Below the pieces are notes generated by a model. That model saw only the letters and a program-made list of their open reading frames with translations. It had not been told where the DNA came from and ran no database searches. From assembly GCF_000718005.1 (NCBI RefSeq), contig NZ_JODV01000001.1: DNA of 64,000 bases; one strand, given 5' to 3'. This stretch comes from Actinoalloteichus_B caeruleus. GTDB taxonomy: Bacteria; Actinomycetota; Actinomycetes; Mycobacteriales; Pseudonocardiaceae. Position 1 is the stretch's first letter. Each line of letters begins with the position of its first letter. Of the stretch, positions 41,189 through 50,314 are shown in pieces. The position numbers and the translations under genes were made by a program.

Positions 41189-42046
41189 TCACCCCGCGCC
41201 GCGCAGCCAGTCGCCGACCAAGCGGACGAGCACCGTGCCGCCCCGGTCGGTCAGGTGCAGGTTGTCCGAGTACACCCCGCCAGCCGACGACGAGACGCGG
41301 GCGGCGGTGCTGACGGCCGGACTCGCCGCACCCTCCGCTGGGGTCGGGCGCACCGCCCCGACCCGCTCGGCCCGCTCGCCAGGGGAGGGCGGTGGGGGGG
41401 TCGTCCACCCCAGCATCTCCCGGACCTCGGCGCCCACCGGCAGCAGGGTGACGCCGTGCTGTTCCGCGAGGTCCCTGATCACCTCGTTGTAGCCGGGCAG
41501 GCGGCGGTTCGCGTCGCTGTCCCGGTCCGGCCCGAGCGGGGGGAGGGTGCCCACCGCGAGGCGCGCGTCGGTTCCCTCGCGGGTCCGTGCCAGGATGGCG
41601 TCCAGGTTGGCCCGGTAACGGTCGAGGGGGACGCCGGTGCGGACGTCGTTCGTGCCGATCAGGACGGTGACGGCATCCGGATCGCAGGCGACGACATCCC
41701 GGTCCACCCGGGCCAGCAGGTCCGCGCTCGTGTCACCGTTCACGCCGGCGTTGACGAAACGGATCCCGGCCGGGCCGAGACGCTCGCGGAGCGCGCCGAC
41801 CCAGTCCGAGCTCACCGAGCCCCGGGTCATGCTCGCGCCGGCCGTGACCACCAGGTAGTCCTCGGACGTGCCGCACCTGGCCGCGTTCGGGTCGGTCGGC
41901 GGCGAACTCGCCTTCCCACCGAGGCCGGCCACCCCGATCAACAGCGCGCACAGGGTGAGCGCGCTCGCGACGGGGCGGGACCGGGGTGGGCTCGGTGGTC
42001 CACTCCGCGTCTCCGCGCTCGTCCGGGTCGAGTCGTCCTCTCGCAC
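41189..42046 (-). CDS. secreted SGNH/GDSL-type hydrolase
   Basis: A 285-residue protein. A Pro/Arg-rich N-terminus is followed by a hydrophobic segment (VASALTLCALLIGVAGLGG), a signal peptide or membrane anchor, then the SGNH fold. Block I reads VVTAGASMTRG, with Ala where GDSL enzymes have Asp; block II is VNAGVNGDTSADLL, block III GTNDV and block V DNLHLTDRG with the catalytic Asp and His. A 45-residue Pro/Ala-rich insertion lies before block V. GTG at 42046 with GGAGG 7 bases upstream; the adjacent GTG at 42049 is an equal alternative. It is probably an extracellular esterase or deacetylase. Confidence 0.82.
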   Translation of the reverse strand: MREDDSTRTSAETRSGPPSPPRSRPVASALTLCALLIGVAGLGGKASSPPTDPNAARCGTSEDYLVVTAGASMTRGSVSSDWVGALRERLGPAGIRFVNAGVNGDTSADLLARVDRDVVACDPDAVTVLIGTNDVRTGVPLDRYRANLDAILARTREGTDARLAVGTLPPLGPDRDSDANRRLPGYNEVIRDLAEQHGVTLLPVGAEVREMLGWTTPPPPSPGERAERVGAVRPTPAEGAASPAVSTAARVSSSAGGVYSDNLHLTDRGGTVLVRLVGDWLRGAG

Positions 42047-42429
42047 CACGACACCTCCGCCGACGGTCGGATCCGCCGTGTCGACATACGGCCTCCGCAC
42101 GGGTTTCCCGAGCGGCCGCACGCCAACCGGTTCATGGCTCCCGCCACAGCGCCGTTCCGCCGCCGCTGGCTCTCCGCCGGCGGTGGCTGGTCAGAGGGTC
42201 GCATGGACCGGCGTCCGCCGCCGGACGTCGGGCCGGGGGGCTGGCGGAGCCGCATCGACGGCCGCGAGCCGGCCCGACGGGTGGGGAACGGGCACGGCGC
42301 GAATGCCGTCCGGCTGCTCGCCGAGCCGTCCCCGGTCGCGACCCCATCGTCGGGTGGCGGGAGGCCCCGACGCCACCGCCACGCCCTGGACGTCCTCGGC
42401 GTCCGCCCGCTCTCGCGGCAGGGGGAGGG
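42047..42429. other. 383-bp intergenic region
   Basis: No gene or clear site recognised between the SGNH gene start and the end of the response regulator gene. Confidence 0.4.
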
Positions 42430-43068
42430 TCAGCCCTCGAGGTAGGCGAGCACGGCCAGCACGCGACGGTGCCCGCTGTCCCCCGGCGGGAGGTCCAGTT
42501 TCGCGAAGATGTTCCCGACGTGCTTGTGCACGGCGCGGTCGGTCACGACGAGGCGTTCGGCGATCTCCCCGTTGGCGTAGCCCTGCGCCATCAGGCCCAG
42601 CACCTCCCGTTCGCGTGGGGTCAGCGTGACCAGCGGCCCCGCACGCCGCGCCAGCAGCTGCTTGACCACCTCGGGGTCCAGCGCGGTGCCGCCGGCGGCG
42701 ACCCGGCCCAGCGCGTCCAGGAACTCCCCGATCCGCGCGACCCGGTCCTTGAGCAGGTAGCCGACTCCCCGCGCCCCGTCCGCGACCAGCTCCCGCGCGT
42801 AGGTCCCCTCCACGTACTGGGAGAGCACCAGCACGGGGAGGTCGGGCCGGTCACGACGGGCTCGCAGCGCCGCCCGGACGCCCTCGTCCCGGAACGACGG
42901 GGGGAGCCGGACGTCGACGACGGTGACGTCCGGCCGGTGCTCGGCGACGGCCCGGACGAAGCCATCACCGGTGGTGACCCGGGACACCACCTCGTGCCCC
43001 GAACTCGTGAGCACCAGCGACAGCCCTTCGGCCAGCAGCACGTTGTCCTCGGCGATCACCACTCGCAC
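42430..43068 (-). CDS. NarL-family response regulator
   Basis: A 212-residue two-component regulator. The receiver domain starts MRVVIAEDNVLLAEGLSLVLTSSG (acidic pair E7-D8), has the phosphorylation site in VTVVDVRLPP near residue 50 and the conserved Lys in YLLKDRV near 107. The LuxR-type helix-turn-helix is LTPREREVLGLMAQGYANGEIAERLVVTDRAVHKHVGNIFAKL. It overlaps the upstream sensor kinase by 13 bp, so it is translated with it. Confidence 0.95.
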   Translation of the reverse strand: MRVVIAEDNVLLAEGLSLVLTSSGHEVVSRVTTGDGFVRAVAEHRPDVTVVDVRLPPSFRDEGVRAALRARRDRPDLPVLVLSQYVEGTYARELVADGARGVGYLLKDRVARIGEFLDALGRVAAGGTALDPEVVKQLLARRAGPLVTLTPREREVLGLMAQGYANGEIAERLVVTDRAVHKHVGNIFAKLDLPPGDSGHRRVLAVLAYLEG

Positions 43069-44294
43069 GGGCAGTCCACGAGCACCGTGGTGGGTCCACC
43101 CAGCGGGCTGTCGATGCGCAACCGGCCGTCCAGCGCCTCGACCCTGCGACGCATCCCCACGATCCCGGTCCCCGCTCCCTCCACGACGCCACCGGCGCCG
43201 TCGTCCCGGATCTCGGCGCGCAGCGAGCGGCCCTGCCTGCTGACCGCGACGGTCACCAGGGACGCGCCGCTGTGCTTGGCCGCGTTGGTGAGGGCCTCGA
43301 CGACGACGAAGTACACCGCCGCCTCCACCGGGTCGGGCACCTCACCGAGCTCCCCGACGGACAGTTCGGTGGGTACCGCGCAGTCCGAGGCGACCGAGGC
43401 CAGCGCACCGGGCAGTCCCCGGTCGGAGAGGATCGGCGGGTACATCTGCCGCAGCACCTCACGCAGTTCGACCATGGCGTCCTCGGCCCCGGCGCGCGCC
43501 TTCGCGACCAGTTCGCCCACCGCCTGCGGGTCGTCGCCCAACCGGCGCTCGGCCAGGCCGAGGTGCATCGCGATGGACACCAGGCGGGCCTGGGTTCCGT
43601 CGTGCAGGTCCCGCTCGATCCGCCGCAGCTCGGCGTCGTGCGCGCTCACCGCGCCGCTGCGCGTCGCCCGGAGGGTGTCCACCCTCGCCGCCAGGCGTTC
43701 CCGCTCGCCGGGGTGCAGCAGCACCCGGTTGATCCACCCGAGCAGCGAGGCGGCGGCCACGGGGACCACCACGGCGAGCACGACGGCGAGTACGAGGGTC
43801 GTGCCGCCGAGGAGCCCGGCGCTGCCCCAGCTGTCCACCGGTTGCCCGGCCAGCATCCGCATCGGCTCGTCCTCGGGGAAGACCCACCAGAAGCCGGTCG
43901 CGACCAAGGCCACCAGCGGCGTCACCGCGACGCCGAGCCCCAGGACTCCCATCACGGTGCCCGCGACCATCGACGTCGGGAGCCACCGCAGGTCGCGCCA
44001 GGTCACCGGGTCGCCCAGCGACTCGGCCAGCCGCTGGCCGGCCGCGCGCGGGACCTCCGGGGTGGGGCGGCCGGTGAACCGGTCCGTCTCCCGCCTCGCC
44101 ACGTCCGCGAGCCGGGCGAGCACCCGAAGCCCCGCCGGCAGCAGGAACAACCCCACCCCCAGCAGGCAGAGCGCGGCCAGCAGGAGGAGTACCGGGAGCA
44201 GCGCCATGCTGGCCACCCCGAGACCCACCCCCACCGCGCAGAACCGGAGGGCGCGGGGGACCCGTGCCAGTCCGGAGCTCGACTCGTCACTCAC
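43056..44294 (-). CDS. sensor histidine kinase (HisKA_3 type)
   Basis: A 412-residue membrane kinase. About four to six transmembrane segments lie in the first 190 residues (FCAVGVGLGVASMALLPVLLLLAAL and others), with a putative sensor-domain loop. The phosphoacceptor region is ELRRIERDLHDGTQARLVSIAMHLGLAERRL, with the His in RDLHDG, and the ATP-binding domain shows VEALTNAAKHSGA (N box) and IRDDGAGG (G1). The signal is unknown. GTG at 44294 is preferred over GTG at 44303 for spacing from GAGGGG. Its partner is the overlapping response regulator. Confidence 0.93.
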   Translation of the reverse strand: MSDESSSGLARVPRALRFCAVGVGLGVASMALLPVLLLLAALCLLGVGLFLLPAGLRVLARLADVARRETDRFTGRPTPEVPRAAGQRLAESLGDPVTWRDLRWLPTSMVAGTVMGVLGLGVAVTPLVALVATGFWWVFPEDEPMRMLAGQPVDSWGSAGLLGGTTLVLAVVLAVVVPVAAASLLGWINRVLLHPGERERLAARVDTLRATRSGAVSAHDAELRRIERDLHDGTQARLVSIAMHLGLAERRLGDDPQAVGELVAKARAGAEDAMVELREVLRQMYPPILSDRGLPGALASVASDCAVPTELSVGELGEVPDPVEAAVYFVVVEALTNAAKHSGASLVTVAVSRQGRSLRAEIRDDGAGGVVEGAGTGIVGMRRRVEALDGRLRIDSPLGGPTTVLVDCPCEW

Positions 44295-44457
44295 CGGGCG
44301 CACCCCTCGTCTCGTCCTCGTTCCACGCGCCGATTCTGTCCCGGCGCGGGACGGGAGCGCGGTGGAGCGGGCTACACCCTCTCACCGGGCACGCGGTCAT
44401 CGACCGGCGTGCGGAGGTGGGCCGACCCGCGGGTGCGGCGACCAGCGCGAGCCGTGG

Positions 44458-45249
44458 TCACCGCCCCGAGGCGAGCACCTGGTCCAGCCAGTCGGGCTGG
44501 CCCCAGTCGATCATCCGCTCCCCGACGGCCACGGTCGGCGTGCCGAAGCTCCCGTCCTGCAGGAGGTAGCCGCGGTTGGGGATGTCCTCCATCTCGGCGT
44601 CCACCTCGGCGCGGTGCTCACCCTCCCGCACGCAGGTCGCGAACTCGTCACCCTCGATACCCAGGTCACGGCCCAGCTCGACGAACTGGTCGGCGTCGTA
44701 CCCGCGCCGGCCCTCGGTGGGCTGGGCGGCGAACAGGCTGGCGTGGTAGTCCGGGAACTGGCCGGCGTCGGCGGCGCACAGGGTCGCGTTGGCCGCGTCG
44801 CCCGAGTAGCCGGCGGGGTCCGAGGCCGCGTCGAGGAACGGCAGCATGTGGTATCGGACCTGGAGGTTGCCCTGGGCGATCTCGGACTCGATGCGCTCGG
44901 CGTAGGCCTCCTCGAAAGCCCCGCAGCCGGGGCACAGGAAGTCCTCGTAGAGGTCCATCGTCACCGGTGCGGTGTCCTCACCGGCCACCACCACGGCACC
45001 GTCCCGCTGGGCGGCGAAGTCGACGCTGGCCGAGCCGGCCGGGATCGACTGCTCGGCCTGCTGCTCGTCCTGGTTCCTGGTGAACAGCACCCCGCCAATG
45101 ATCACGGCGGCGACCACGAGCACCACCACCACGCCAACCACGACGGGTTTGGCGTTGCGGTTCGACGCGCGGGCGGCGCTGACCGCCTTCGCCCCCTGGT
45201 TCGCCTGCCGCTTCTTCCGCGCGTTGCGCTCCGCGCCTCCCACGTCCAC
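44458..45249 (-). CDS. membrane-anchored DsbA-like thioredoxin-fold protein
   Basis: A 263-residue protein. A basic cytoplasmic N-terminus (35 residues) is followed by one transmembrane helix (PVVVGVVVVLVVAAVIIGGVLF, 35-56) and an extracytoplasmic DsbA-type domain with the redox site FLCPGCGAF (Cys106 and Cys109), a helical insert and the cis-Pro loop SFGTPTVAVGE. It probably forms or shuffles disulphide bonds in secreted proteins. GTG at 45249, GGAAGGG upstream. It is a single-gene unit. Confidence 0.93.
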   Translation of the reverse strand: MDVGGAERNARKKRQANQGAKAVSAARASNRNAKPVVVGVVVVLVVAAVIIGGVLFTRNQDEQQAEQSIPAGSASVDFAAQRDGAVVVAGEDTAPVTMDLYEDFLCPGCGAFEEAYAERIESEIAQGNLQVRYHMLPFLDAASDPAGYSGDAANATLCAADAGQFPDYHASLFAAQPTEGRRGYDADQFVELGRDLGIEGDEFATCVREGEHRAEVDAEMEDIPNRGYLLQDGSFGTPTVAVGERMIDWGQPDWLDQVLASGR

Positions 45250-45489
45250 GTCCCTTCCGTGCCGACCCGCGGCCGCGACCGTCCGCTCCGCGCGGGCCGT
45301 CGAGCCGATCGCCCAGCAGGGTACTCAGCGGTCCTGAGAGCGAGCTGAGGACAGTCGAGGGCAGGGTTGACGGCGTCCGCGCAGGTGCCAGGGGTTCCGC
45401 CGCCCGCCTGGGCGCCCGTTCCACGCCGGCCGGCCGCCCCCGGTGCGTCCGATTTCACCCGATCGACTGGGCTCACCGGTGCGATCGGA

Positions 45490-46821
45490 TCAGCGGGGCG
45501 GCGTGGGTTCGGCGACCCGTTCCCCGCTGGGCGGTTCCGGCCCCTCGTCGAGCGCCCCGGACTCCGCGGCCACCGTCGAACCGGTCTCGGCCGGGTCCCC
45601 GCCGTCCTTGGGCAGGGTCTCCGGGGCGAAGGCCCAGAACAGGGAGGCGACCACGGCGACGGCCCCGGTCACCCCGAAGGCCAGGCCGTAGGAGGAGACG
45701 TCCACGAGCAACCCCGCGAGCAGGGGGCCCACGATGGCACCGACATCGGCGGCCATCTGGAAGCCGGCGAGCACCGGTCCGCCCCCTCCCCGTCGGCCGA
45801 TCACGTCCGCGACGGCGGCACCCTGGGGCGGGCTGAGCAGGCCGGCACCGAGCCCGGCGACCAGCGACGCGGCCAGGAAGGCCGGGACGGTCGTGGTGAA
45901 CCCCAACCAGGCCGTGCCGCCGGCCGAGACCAACAGCCCGGCGAGCACCAGGGGTTTCCGCCCGATCTGGTCTGCCAGTCGACCGGAGAACAGGAGCACC
46001 ACGGCGTTGCCAGCGGCGAACACGGCCAGGGAGATCCCGGCCATGCTCTCCCCCACCCGCAACGCCTCGACGACGAAGAGGGGCAGGAGGGAGATCCGCA
46101 CGCCGAAGACGGCCCAGCCGTGGGCGAAGTTCGACACGAGCGCGGCGCGGTAGGTGGCGTTGCGCAGGGCGTCCCGGACGCTCATCGGGTCGCTGGAGTC
46201 CTTGTCCTCCCGCGCGGCCAGCGCCGAGTTCCGGAGGAAGAACCAGGTGCTGAGGACGGCGAGCAGCGTCATCCCGGCGTAGATGAGGAACGGCGCGCGG
46301 ATCGAGGTCTCGACGAGACCGCCGCCGATCAGGGGGCCCGCGATGTTGCCCAGCAGGAAGGAGGTCGCCCACAGGCCGGAGGCGCGGCCACGCATCGTCG
46401 ACGGGGCGAGTCGGATCAGCAGCGCGATCCCGGACACGGTGAACATGGTGGAGCCGATGCCGCCGAGCGACCGGAAGAGCAGCATCTGCCAGTACTCGGC
46501 CGCGAAGGCGCAGGCGCCGGTGGCCACGCCGGTGATGCTGAGCCCCACGAGGTAGACGGGGCGCTCACCGAGCCGCGTGACGAGGCGACCACCGAGGGGG
46601 GCGAAGAGCAACCGCATCGCGGCGAAGGCGCTGACGATCATGGAGACCGCGGTCACGCCGACGTCGAAGCTCGCGGCGAAGGTGGGCAGCGCGGGCGCGA
46701 CGATCCCGAACCCGACCGCGATCACGAAGTTCGCGACGCAGAGGACCCAGATCTCCACGGGTAGCCTGCCGCCGGTCTCCGGGGTCCGTCTCTTCCGTCG
46801 TTCCCCGGCTGCCGACCGCAC
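45490..46821 (-). CDS. MFS exporter
   Basis: A 443-residue transporter with about twelve hydrophobic helices. It begins, after 22 polar residues, with VEIWVLCVANFVIAVGFGIVAPALPTFA; the helix 2-3 loop is GGRLVTRLGERPVYLVG (the MFS motif A pattern), repeated in the second half as SGRLADQIGRKPLVLAG. The C-terminal 45 residues are acidic and polar. GTG at 46821 is chosen because GAGGAGG lies 6 bases upstream. A near-perfect palindrome overlaps its promoter, so it is probably repressed by a MarR-type protein not seen nearby. Confidence 0.92.
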   Translation of the reverse strand: MRSAAGERRKRRTPETGGRLPVEIWVLCVANFVIAVGFGIVAPALPTFAASFDVGVTAVSMIVSAFAAMRLLFAPLGGRLVTRLGERPVYLVGLSITGVATGACAFAAEYWQMLLFRSLGGIGSTMFTVSGIALLIRLAPSTMRGRASGLWATSFLLGNIAGPLIGGGLVETSIRAPFLIYAGMTLLAVLSTWFFLRNSALAAREDKDSSDPMSVRDALRNATYRAALVSNFAHGWAVFGVRISLLPLFVVEALRVGESMAGISLAVFAAGNAVVLLFSGRLADQIGRKPLVLAGLLVSAGGTAWLGFTTTVPAFLAASLVAGLGAGLLSPPQGAAVADVIGRRGGGGPVLAGFQMAADVGAIVGPLLAGLLVDVSSYGLAFGVTGAVAVVASLFWAFAPETLPKDGGDPAETGSTVAAESGALDEGPEPPSGERVAEPTPPR

Positions 46822-46838
46822 TGTGTGCCTCCTCAATC

Positions 46839-46857
46839 TTCTTAGCTTGGCTAAGAA
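46839..46857. promoter_or_regulatory. MarR-type palindrome at the MFS promoter
   Basis: TTCTTAGC-TTG-GCTAAGAA, perfect 8-bp arms. It overlaps the likely -10 (TATTCT on the minus strand, 46859-46854), 18 bases before the MFS start. The remaining bases up to 47154 hold no gene. A second repeat, GGGGAA-N5-TTCCCC, is at 46865-46881. Confidence 0.7.
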
Positions 46858-47154
46858 TACAGACGGGGAAGTGCTTTCCCCAATCCGACAATCCGGTCGG
46901 GTACCAGCGTCGACCCGACCCCGCCCACCGGCCGTGGTCAACGCCGACGGCCCTTCCCCGCATTCCCGACCGCGCCCGCGCCGGGACCGGTGGTCCGGGT
47001 GGGACCGGCTCCGACCAGGGGAACGTCCGCTCCCGGCCACCTGGGTGCCGGAAGCCGCGACGCGTCCGAACGAAGGCCGGCGGGCCGACCCCCACGAGGG
47101 GATCGACCCGCCGGTCACGTCCACCGGCCACCTCGTCGGGCGACCGGACGACCG

Positions 47155-49020
47155 TCAGCCCACCGAGACGATGCGGCCCTCTCCTCCGGACGGGTACCGC
47201 TCCGAGGAGACCGTGCCGCCCAGCCCCTCCCGCAGGTAGCCGCTGAGCGCCTGCTGGTCGGTGCGCCCGACCACGGTGAAGTCCAGGCCGACGAAGGGGT
47301 AACCGTCCCCGCCCCGAGCGGAGAAGTCGTTCACCGCCACCGACACCGCCGGGCCGTCCACGACCTCACCGTCGGCCACCAGCACCGTCCCGTCGTCGAG
47401 GACGACGTCCCGAACCCGCTCGCCCGGTGTCAGGACCTCCCCGGTGTTCACCTCGACCACCTGCGCCGTCTCCTCCACGTCGTAGGTGAACCTCATCCCC
47501 GACACCTGCATGAACTGGCCCGCCTGCCCCGGCAGCGCCGCCACGCCCCGCTCCAGCAGCTGGCGCAGCCGGTCCCGGGGCACGTCGGGCACCACGGACA
47601 CGAAGTTGCCGAACGGCGAGACCTCGAACGTGTTCAGCTCGCTGACGGGGCCGGCCGGGATCACCGTGCCGTTGCGGATGCCGCCCCCGTTCTGGATGGC
47701 GACCTCGGGCACCGGGACGTCGTACTCGTCGGCCTGCTCCGCCGCCTGCCAGCGCACCGCGTCGGCCAGCAGGTTGCCCAGGTTGGTCTCCCGGGACCGG
47801 ACGTTCTCCCGGACGCCGTCGAGCGGGACCTCGCTCGTCGCGACGACCGTCTCCGCCATGTTCTCCAGGTAGGCCAGCACCGGCTCCTCGACGTGCCGCC
47901 GCACCCAGGGATCGGGCTCCACCGCGTCCTCGCCGACACCGGCGACCCGCACCGGCCCGGTCCTCTCCTCGTCCCACCCGAGCAGGTCGCCGGCACGGTC
48001 GAAGTTCAGCACGATCCGACCGATGTACTTGTAGTCGCCGGTGGTGGTCACGACCGGCACCACCCGGCCGTCCCTGTCCTTCTCCACCAGCGGGAACTCC
48101 CGCTCGGCCACGTCGCCCGGCACCAGCGGATCGCCGTCGTTGGCGAGGATCTCCCCACCGCCGGCCCCGACCACGACGTCGACCCCGGAGAGCTCCGGGA
48201 CGAGCGCCAGCTCGTTGTCGATGTCCTGGAGGTGCGAGACCAGGACGACCTTGGTCACCCCCCGCTCGGCGAGGCCCTCGGCCAGGCCGTTGGTGATCTC
48301 CGCCAGCTCCGGCAGCACCCGGACACCGCGCGGGCTGGAGAGCGCCGGCAGGTCGGGGGTGGTGAGCCCGATGATGCCGATCTGCTCACCGGCCTCGCGG
48401 AACACCCGCGTGGAGACGATCGTGCCGTCGTCGGTGTGGGCGGTCAACGAGGGTTCCGCCGTGAAGTCGAGGTTCGAGCTGACGAAGTCGAGGGTGCCGT
48501 CGAACCCGTTGATGAAGTCCGCGAGCACCTCGGGGCCGAAGTCGAACTCGTGGTTGCCGATGATGGAGGCGTCGTAGTCCATCGCCTTCATCGCCAACGA
48601 GTCGTAGTACGGCGCGCCCTTGTCGATGCTCGCCGCGAACTCGGGTCCGGGCAGGAAGTTGTCACCACCGGACAGCAGCAGCGAGGCCCTGCGCGGAGAG
48701 CCGGTGCGGTCCGTCGCCGCCTCCACGCGCAGTTGGTCGACGAGTGTCCTCGCTCGTGCGACACCGCCGAAGCTGCGCTCCTCCTCCGGGCTGATCTGGC
48801 CGTCACCGTCGATGTCCGCGTCCACGCCGAGCAGGGCGGACTCGCCGTCGTTGGTGAACAGCAGGGTGAGCGTGAAGCCGTCACGGGGGGCGGGGGCCGA
48901 GGCAGCGGCGACCGTCTCGGTGGCGGCGGCGGGAGCGGCCACCGCGGCCAGGGTCACCGCGCCGAGCGCGAGGGCGGCCAGGGCGCGGGGCCGGCGACCG
49001 GCAGGTCTGGGGGCGGGCAC
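47155..49020 (-). CDS. secreted 5'-nucleotidase / metallophosphatase
   Basis: A 621-residue exported enzyme. A Tat/Sec-type signal (AGRRPRALAALALGAVTLAAVAAPAAA, to about 34) precedes the calcineurin-like phosphatase domain: TNDGES near 56-61 (where most members have TNDxHG), SGGDNF, and IIGNHEFDFGPEVL. The C-terminal nucleotidase domain has NLGNLLADAVRW, IQNGGGIRNGTV and FPFGN-like SPFGNFVSVV. Near the start, residues 69-80 form a complete EF-hand loop (DIDGDGQISPEE). It probably releases phosphate and nucleosides from extracellular nucleotides. GTG at 49020 with AAGGAG upstream. Confidence 0.9.
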   Translation of the reverse strand: MPAPRPAGRRPRALAALALGAVTLAAVAAPAAATETVAAASAPAPRDGFTLTLLFTNDGESALLGVDADIDGDGQISPEEERSFGGVARARTLVDQLRVEAATDRTGSPRRASLLLSGGDNFLPGPEFAASIDKGAPYYDSLAMKAMDYDASIIGNHEFDFGPEVLADFINGFDGTLDFVSSNLDFTAEPSLTAHTDDGTIVSTRVFREAGEQIGIIGLTTPDLPALSSPRGVRVLPELAEITNGLAEGLAERGVTKVVLVSHLQDIDNELALVPELSGVDVVVGAGGGEILANDGDPLVPGDVAEREFPLVEKDRDGRVVPVVTTTGDYKYIGRIVLNFDRAGDLLGWDEERTGPVRVAGVGEDAVEPDPWVRRHVEEPVLAYLENMAETVVATSEVPLDGVRENVRSRETNLGNLLADAVRWQAAEQADEYDVPVPEVAIQNGGGIRNGTVIPAGPVSELNTFEVSPFGNFVSVVPDVPRDRLRQLLERGVAALPGQAGQFMQVSGMRFTYDVEETAQVVEVNTGEVLTPGERVRDVVLDDGTVLVADGEVVDGPAVSVAVNDFSARGGDGYPFVGLDFTVVGRTDQQALSGYLREGLGGTVSSERYPSGGEGRIVSVG

Positions 49021-49270
49021 GGTTCTCCTTGCGGTTCGGAGGGTTCGGGACGTCACAACCCGGAGGTATCGAACCAACCCCGGTGAACCGTGTCGAGAAC
49101 GCGTGCTTGATTCACGGGAAATTCGTCGTGATGTTCGCACCGCCGTGATGACGGGACTCCCGTCCGCTACCACGCGTGCGGCCAGCGGCCCCCTCCCGGC
49201 CCGCCCCGGGTGAATCACCCGGCTGCCGCTCCGGCCCGCCCGGGACGGTGGCGGGTCGCCCCGCCACCGC

Positions 49271-49290
49271 TGACGGCCGCTGACGGCCGC
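49271..49290. repeat. two-copy decamer
   Basis: GCTGACGGCC occurs twice in tandem directly behind the trpS stop codon. I see no other element in the gap 49021-49290. Confidence 0.5.
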
Positions 49291-50307
49291 TCACATCCCG
49301 ACGGCGGCCCGGACCTGGTCGAGCAGCGGTCGCGCCCGGCGACGCGCCTTCTCGGCACCCTCCGCGAGCGCGCGGTCGAGTTCACTCCCTGGCGCCATCA
49401 GTTCCTCGTACCGGGCACGGAGATCCCGCAGTTGCTCGTTGAGGACCTCGAAGAGCTGGTTCTTCAGCTCACCCCACCCGACGCCGCCGGCCTCCAGCCG
49501 CTTCCGCGTCTCCGCCACGGTCTCGGCGTCGGCGAACTGCTCCAGGATCCGGAAGACGGGCGACGAGTCCGGGTCCTTCGGCTCCTCGACGGGAACGCTG
49601 TCGGTCGGGATCCGCCTGATCAGCTTCCGCAGCTTCGGCTCCGGGAGGAAGAGCGGAATGGTGTTGTCGTAGGACTTGCTCATCTTCCGACCGTCGGTGC
49701 CGGGCAGCGTCCGCCCCGCCTCCGCCTCGGGTACGACGGCCTTGGGCACGTGGAACCGGAACGACGCACCGTAGTGGTGGTTGAAGGAGCCGGCGATGTC
49801 GGCGGCGATCTCCACGTGCTGCGTCTGGTCCCGACCGACCGGCACCAGGTCCGAGTTCATCAGCAGGATGTCGGCGGCCATCAGGATCGGGTAGTTGTAC
49901 AGCCCCATGTTGACGCCGGAGTCCAGGTCGTCACGCCCGGCCTCGGCGTTGCGGTCCCGGATCGCCTTGTAGGCGTGCGCCCGGTTCATCAGCCCCTTGC
50001 CGGTCAGGCAGGACAGCACCCACGCGAGCTCGAAGGTCTCCGGCACGTCCGACTGCCGGTAGAAGATCGTGCGCTCGGTGTCCAGCCCCGCCGCCATCCA
50101 CGTCGCCGCGACGCTCCGCGTGTACTCACGGACCTTCTCCGGGTCCCGGATCGTGGTGAGCGCGTGGTAGTCGGCGATGAAGTAGATCGAGTCGTGCTCC
50201 TCCACCAGCGACAGGGCGGGCCGGATCGCACCGATCAGGTTGCCGATGTGGGGGTCACCGGTCGGCTTGATTCCGGTCAGGGAGACCTTGCGTGCGGGCG
50301 CTGCCAT
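49291..50307 (-). CDS. trpS: tryptophan--tRNA ligase
   Basis: A 338-residue class I aminoacyl-tRNA synthetase, of normal TrpRS length. The HIGH-type motif is GIKPTGDPHIGNLIGAIRP near 12-30 (in the common bacterial type it reads PTGxLHLGNYLG), and the second signature is GRKMSKSYDN. It charges tRNA-Trp in the cytoplasm. ATG at 50307; the longer open frame is not supported. The GDPHIGN form belongs to a divergent TrpRS branch; actinomycetes can carry two TrpRS types, one tied to resistance to indolmycin-like inhibitors, so a second copy may exist elsewhere. Confidence 0.93.
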   Translation of the reverse strand: MAAPARKVSLTGIKPTGDPHIGNLIGAIRPALSLVEEHDSIYFIADYHALTTIRDPEKVREYTRSVAATWMAAGLDTERTIFYRQSDVPETFELAWVLSCLTGKGLMNRAHAYKAIRDRNAEAGRDDLDSGVNMGLYNYPILMAADILLMNSDLVPVGRDQTQHVEIAADIAGSFNHHYGASFRFHVPKAVVPEAEAGRTLPGTDGRKMSKSYDNTIPLFLPEPKLRKLIRRIPTDSVPVEEPKDPDSSPVFRILEQFADAETVAETRKRLEAGGVGWGELKNQLFEVLNEQLRDLRARYEELMAPGSELDRALAEGAEKARRRARPLLDQVRAAVGM

Positions 50308-50314
50308 GACAGGG

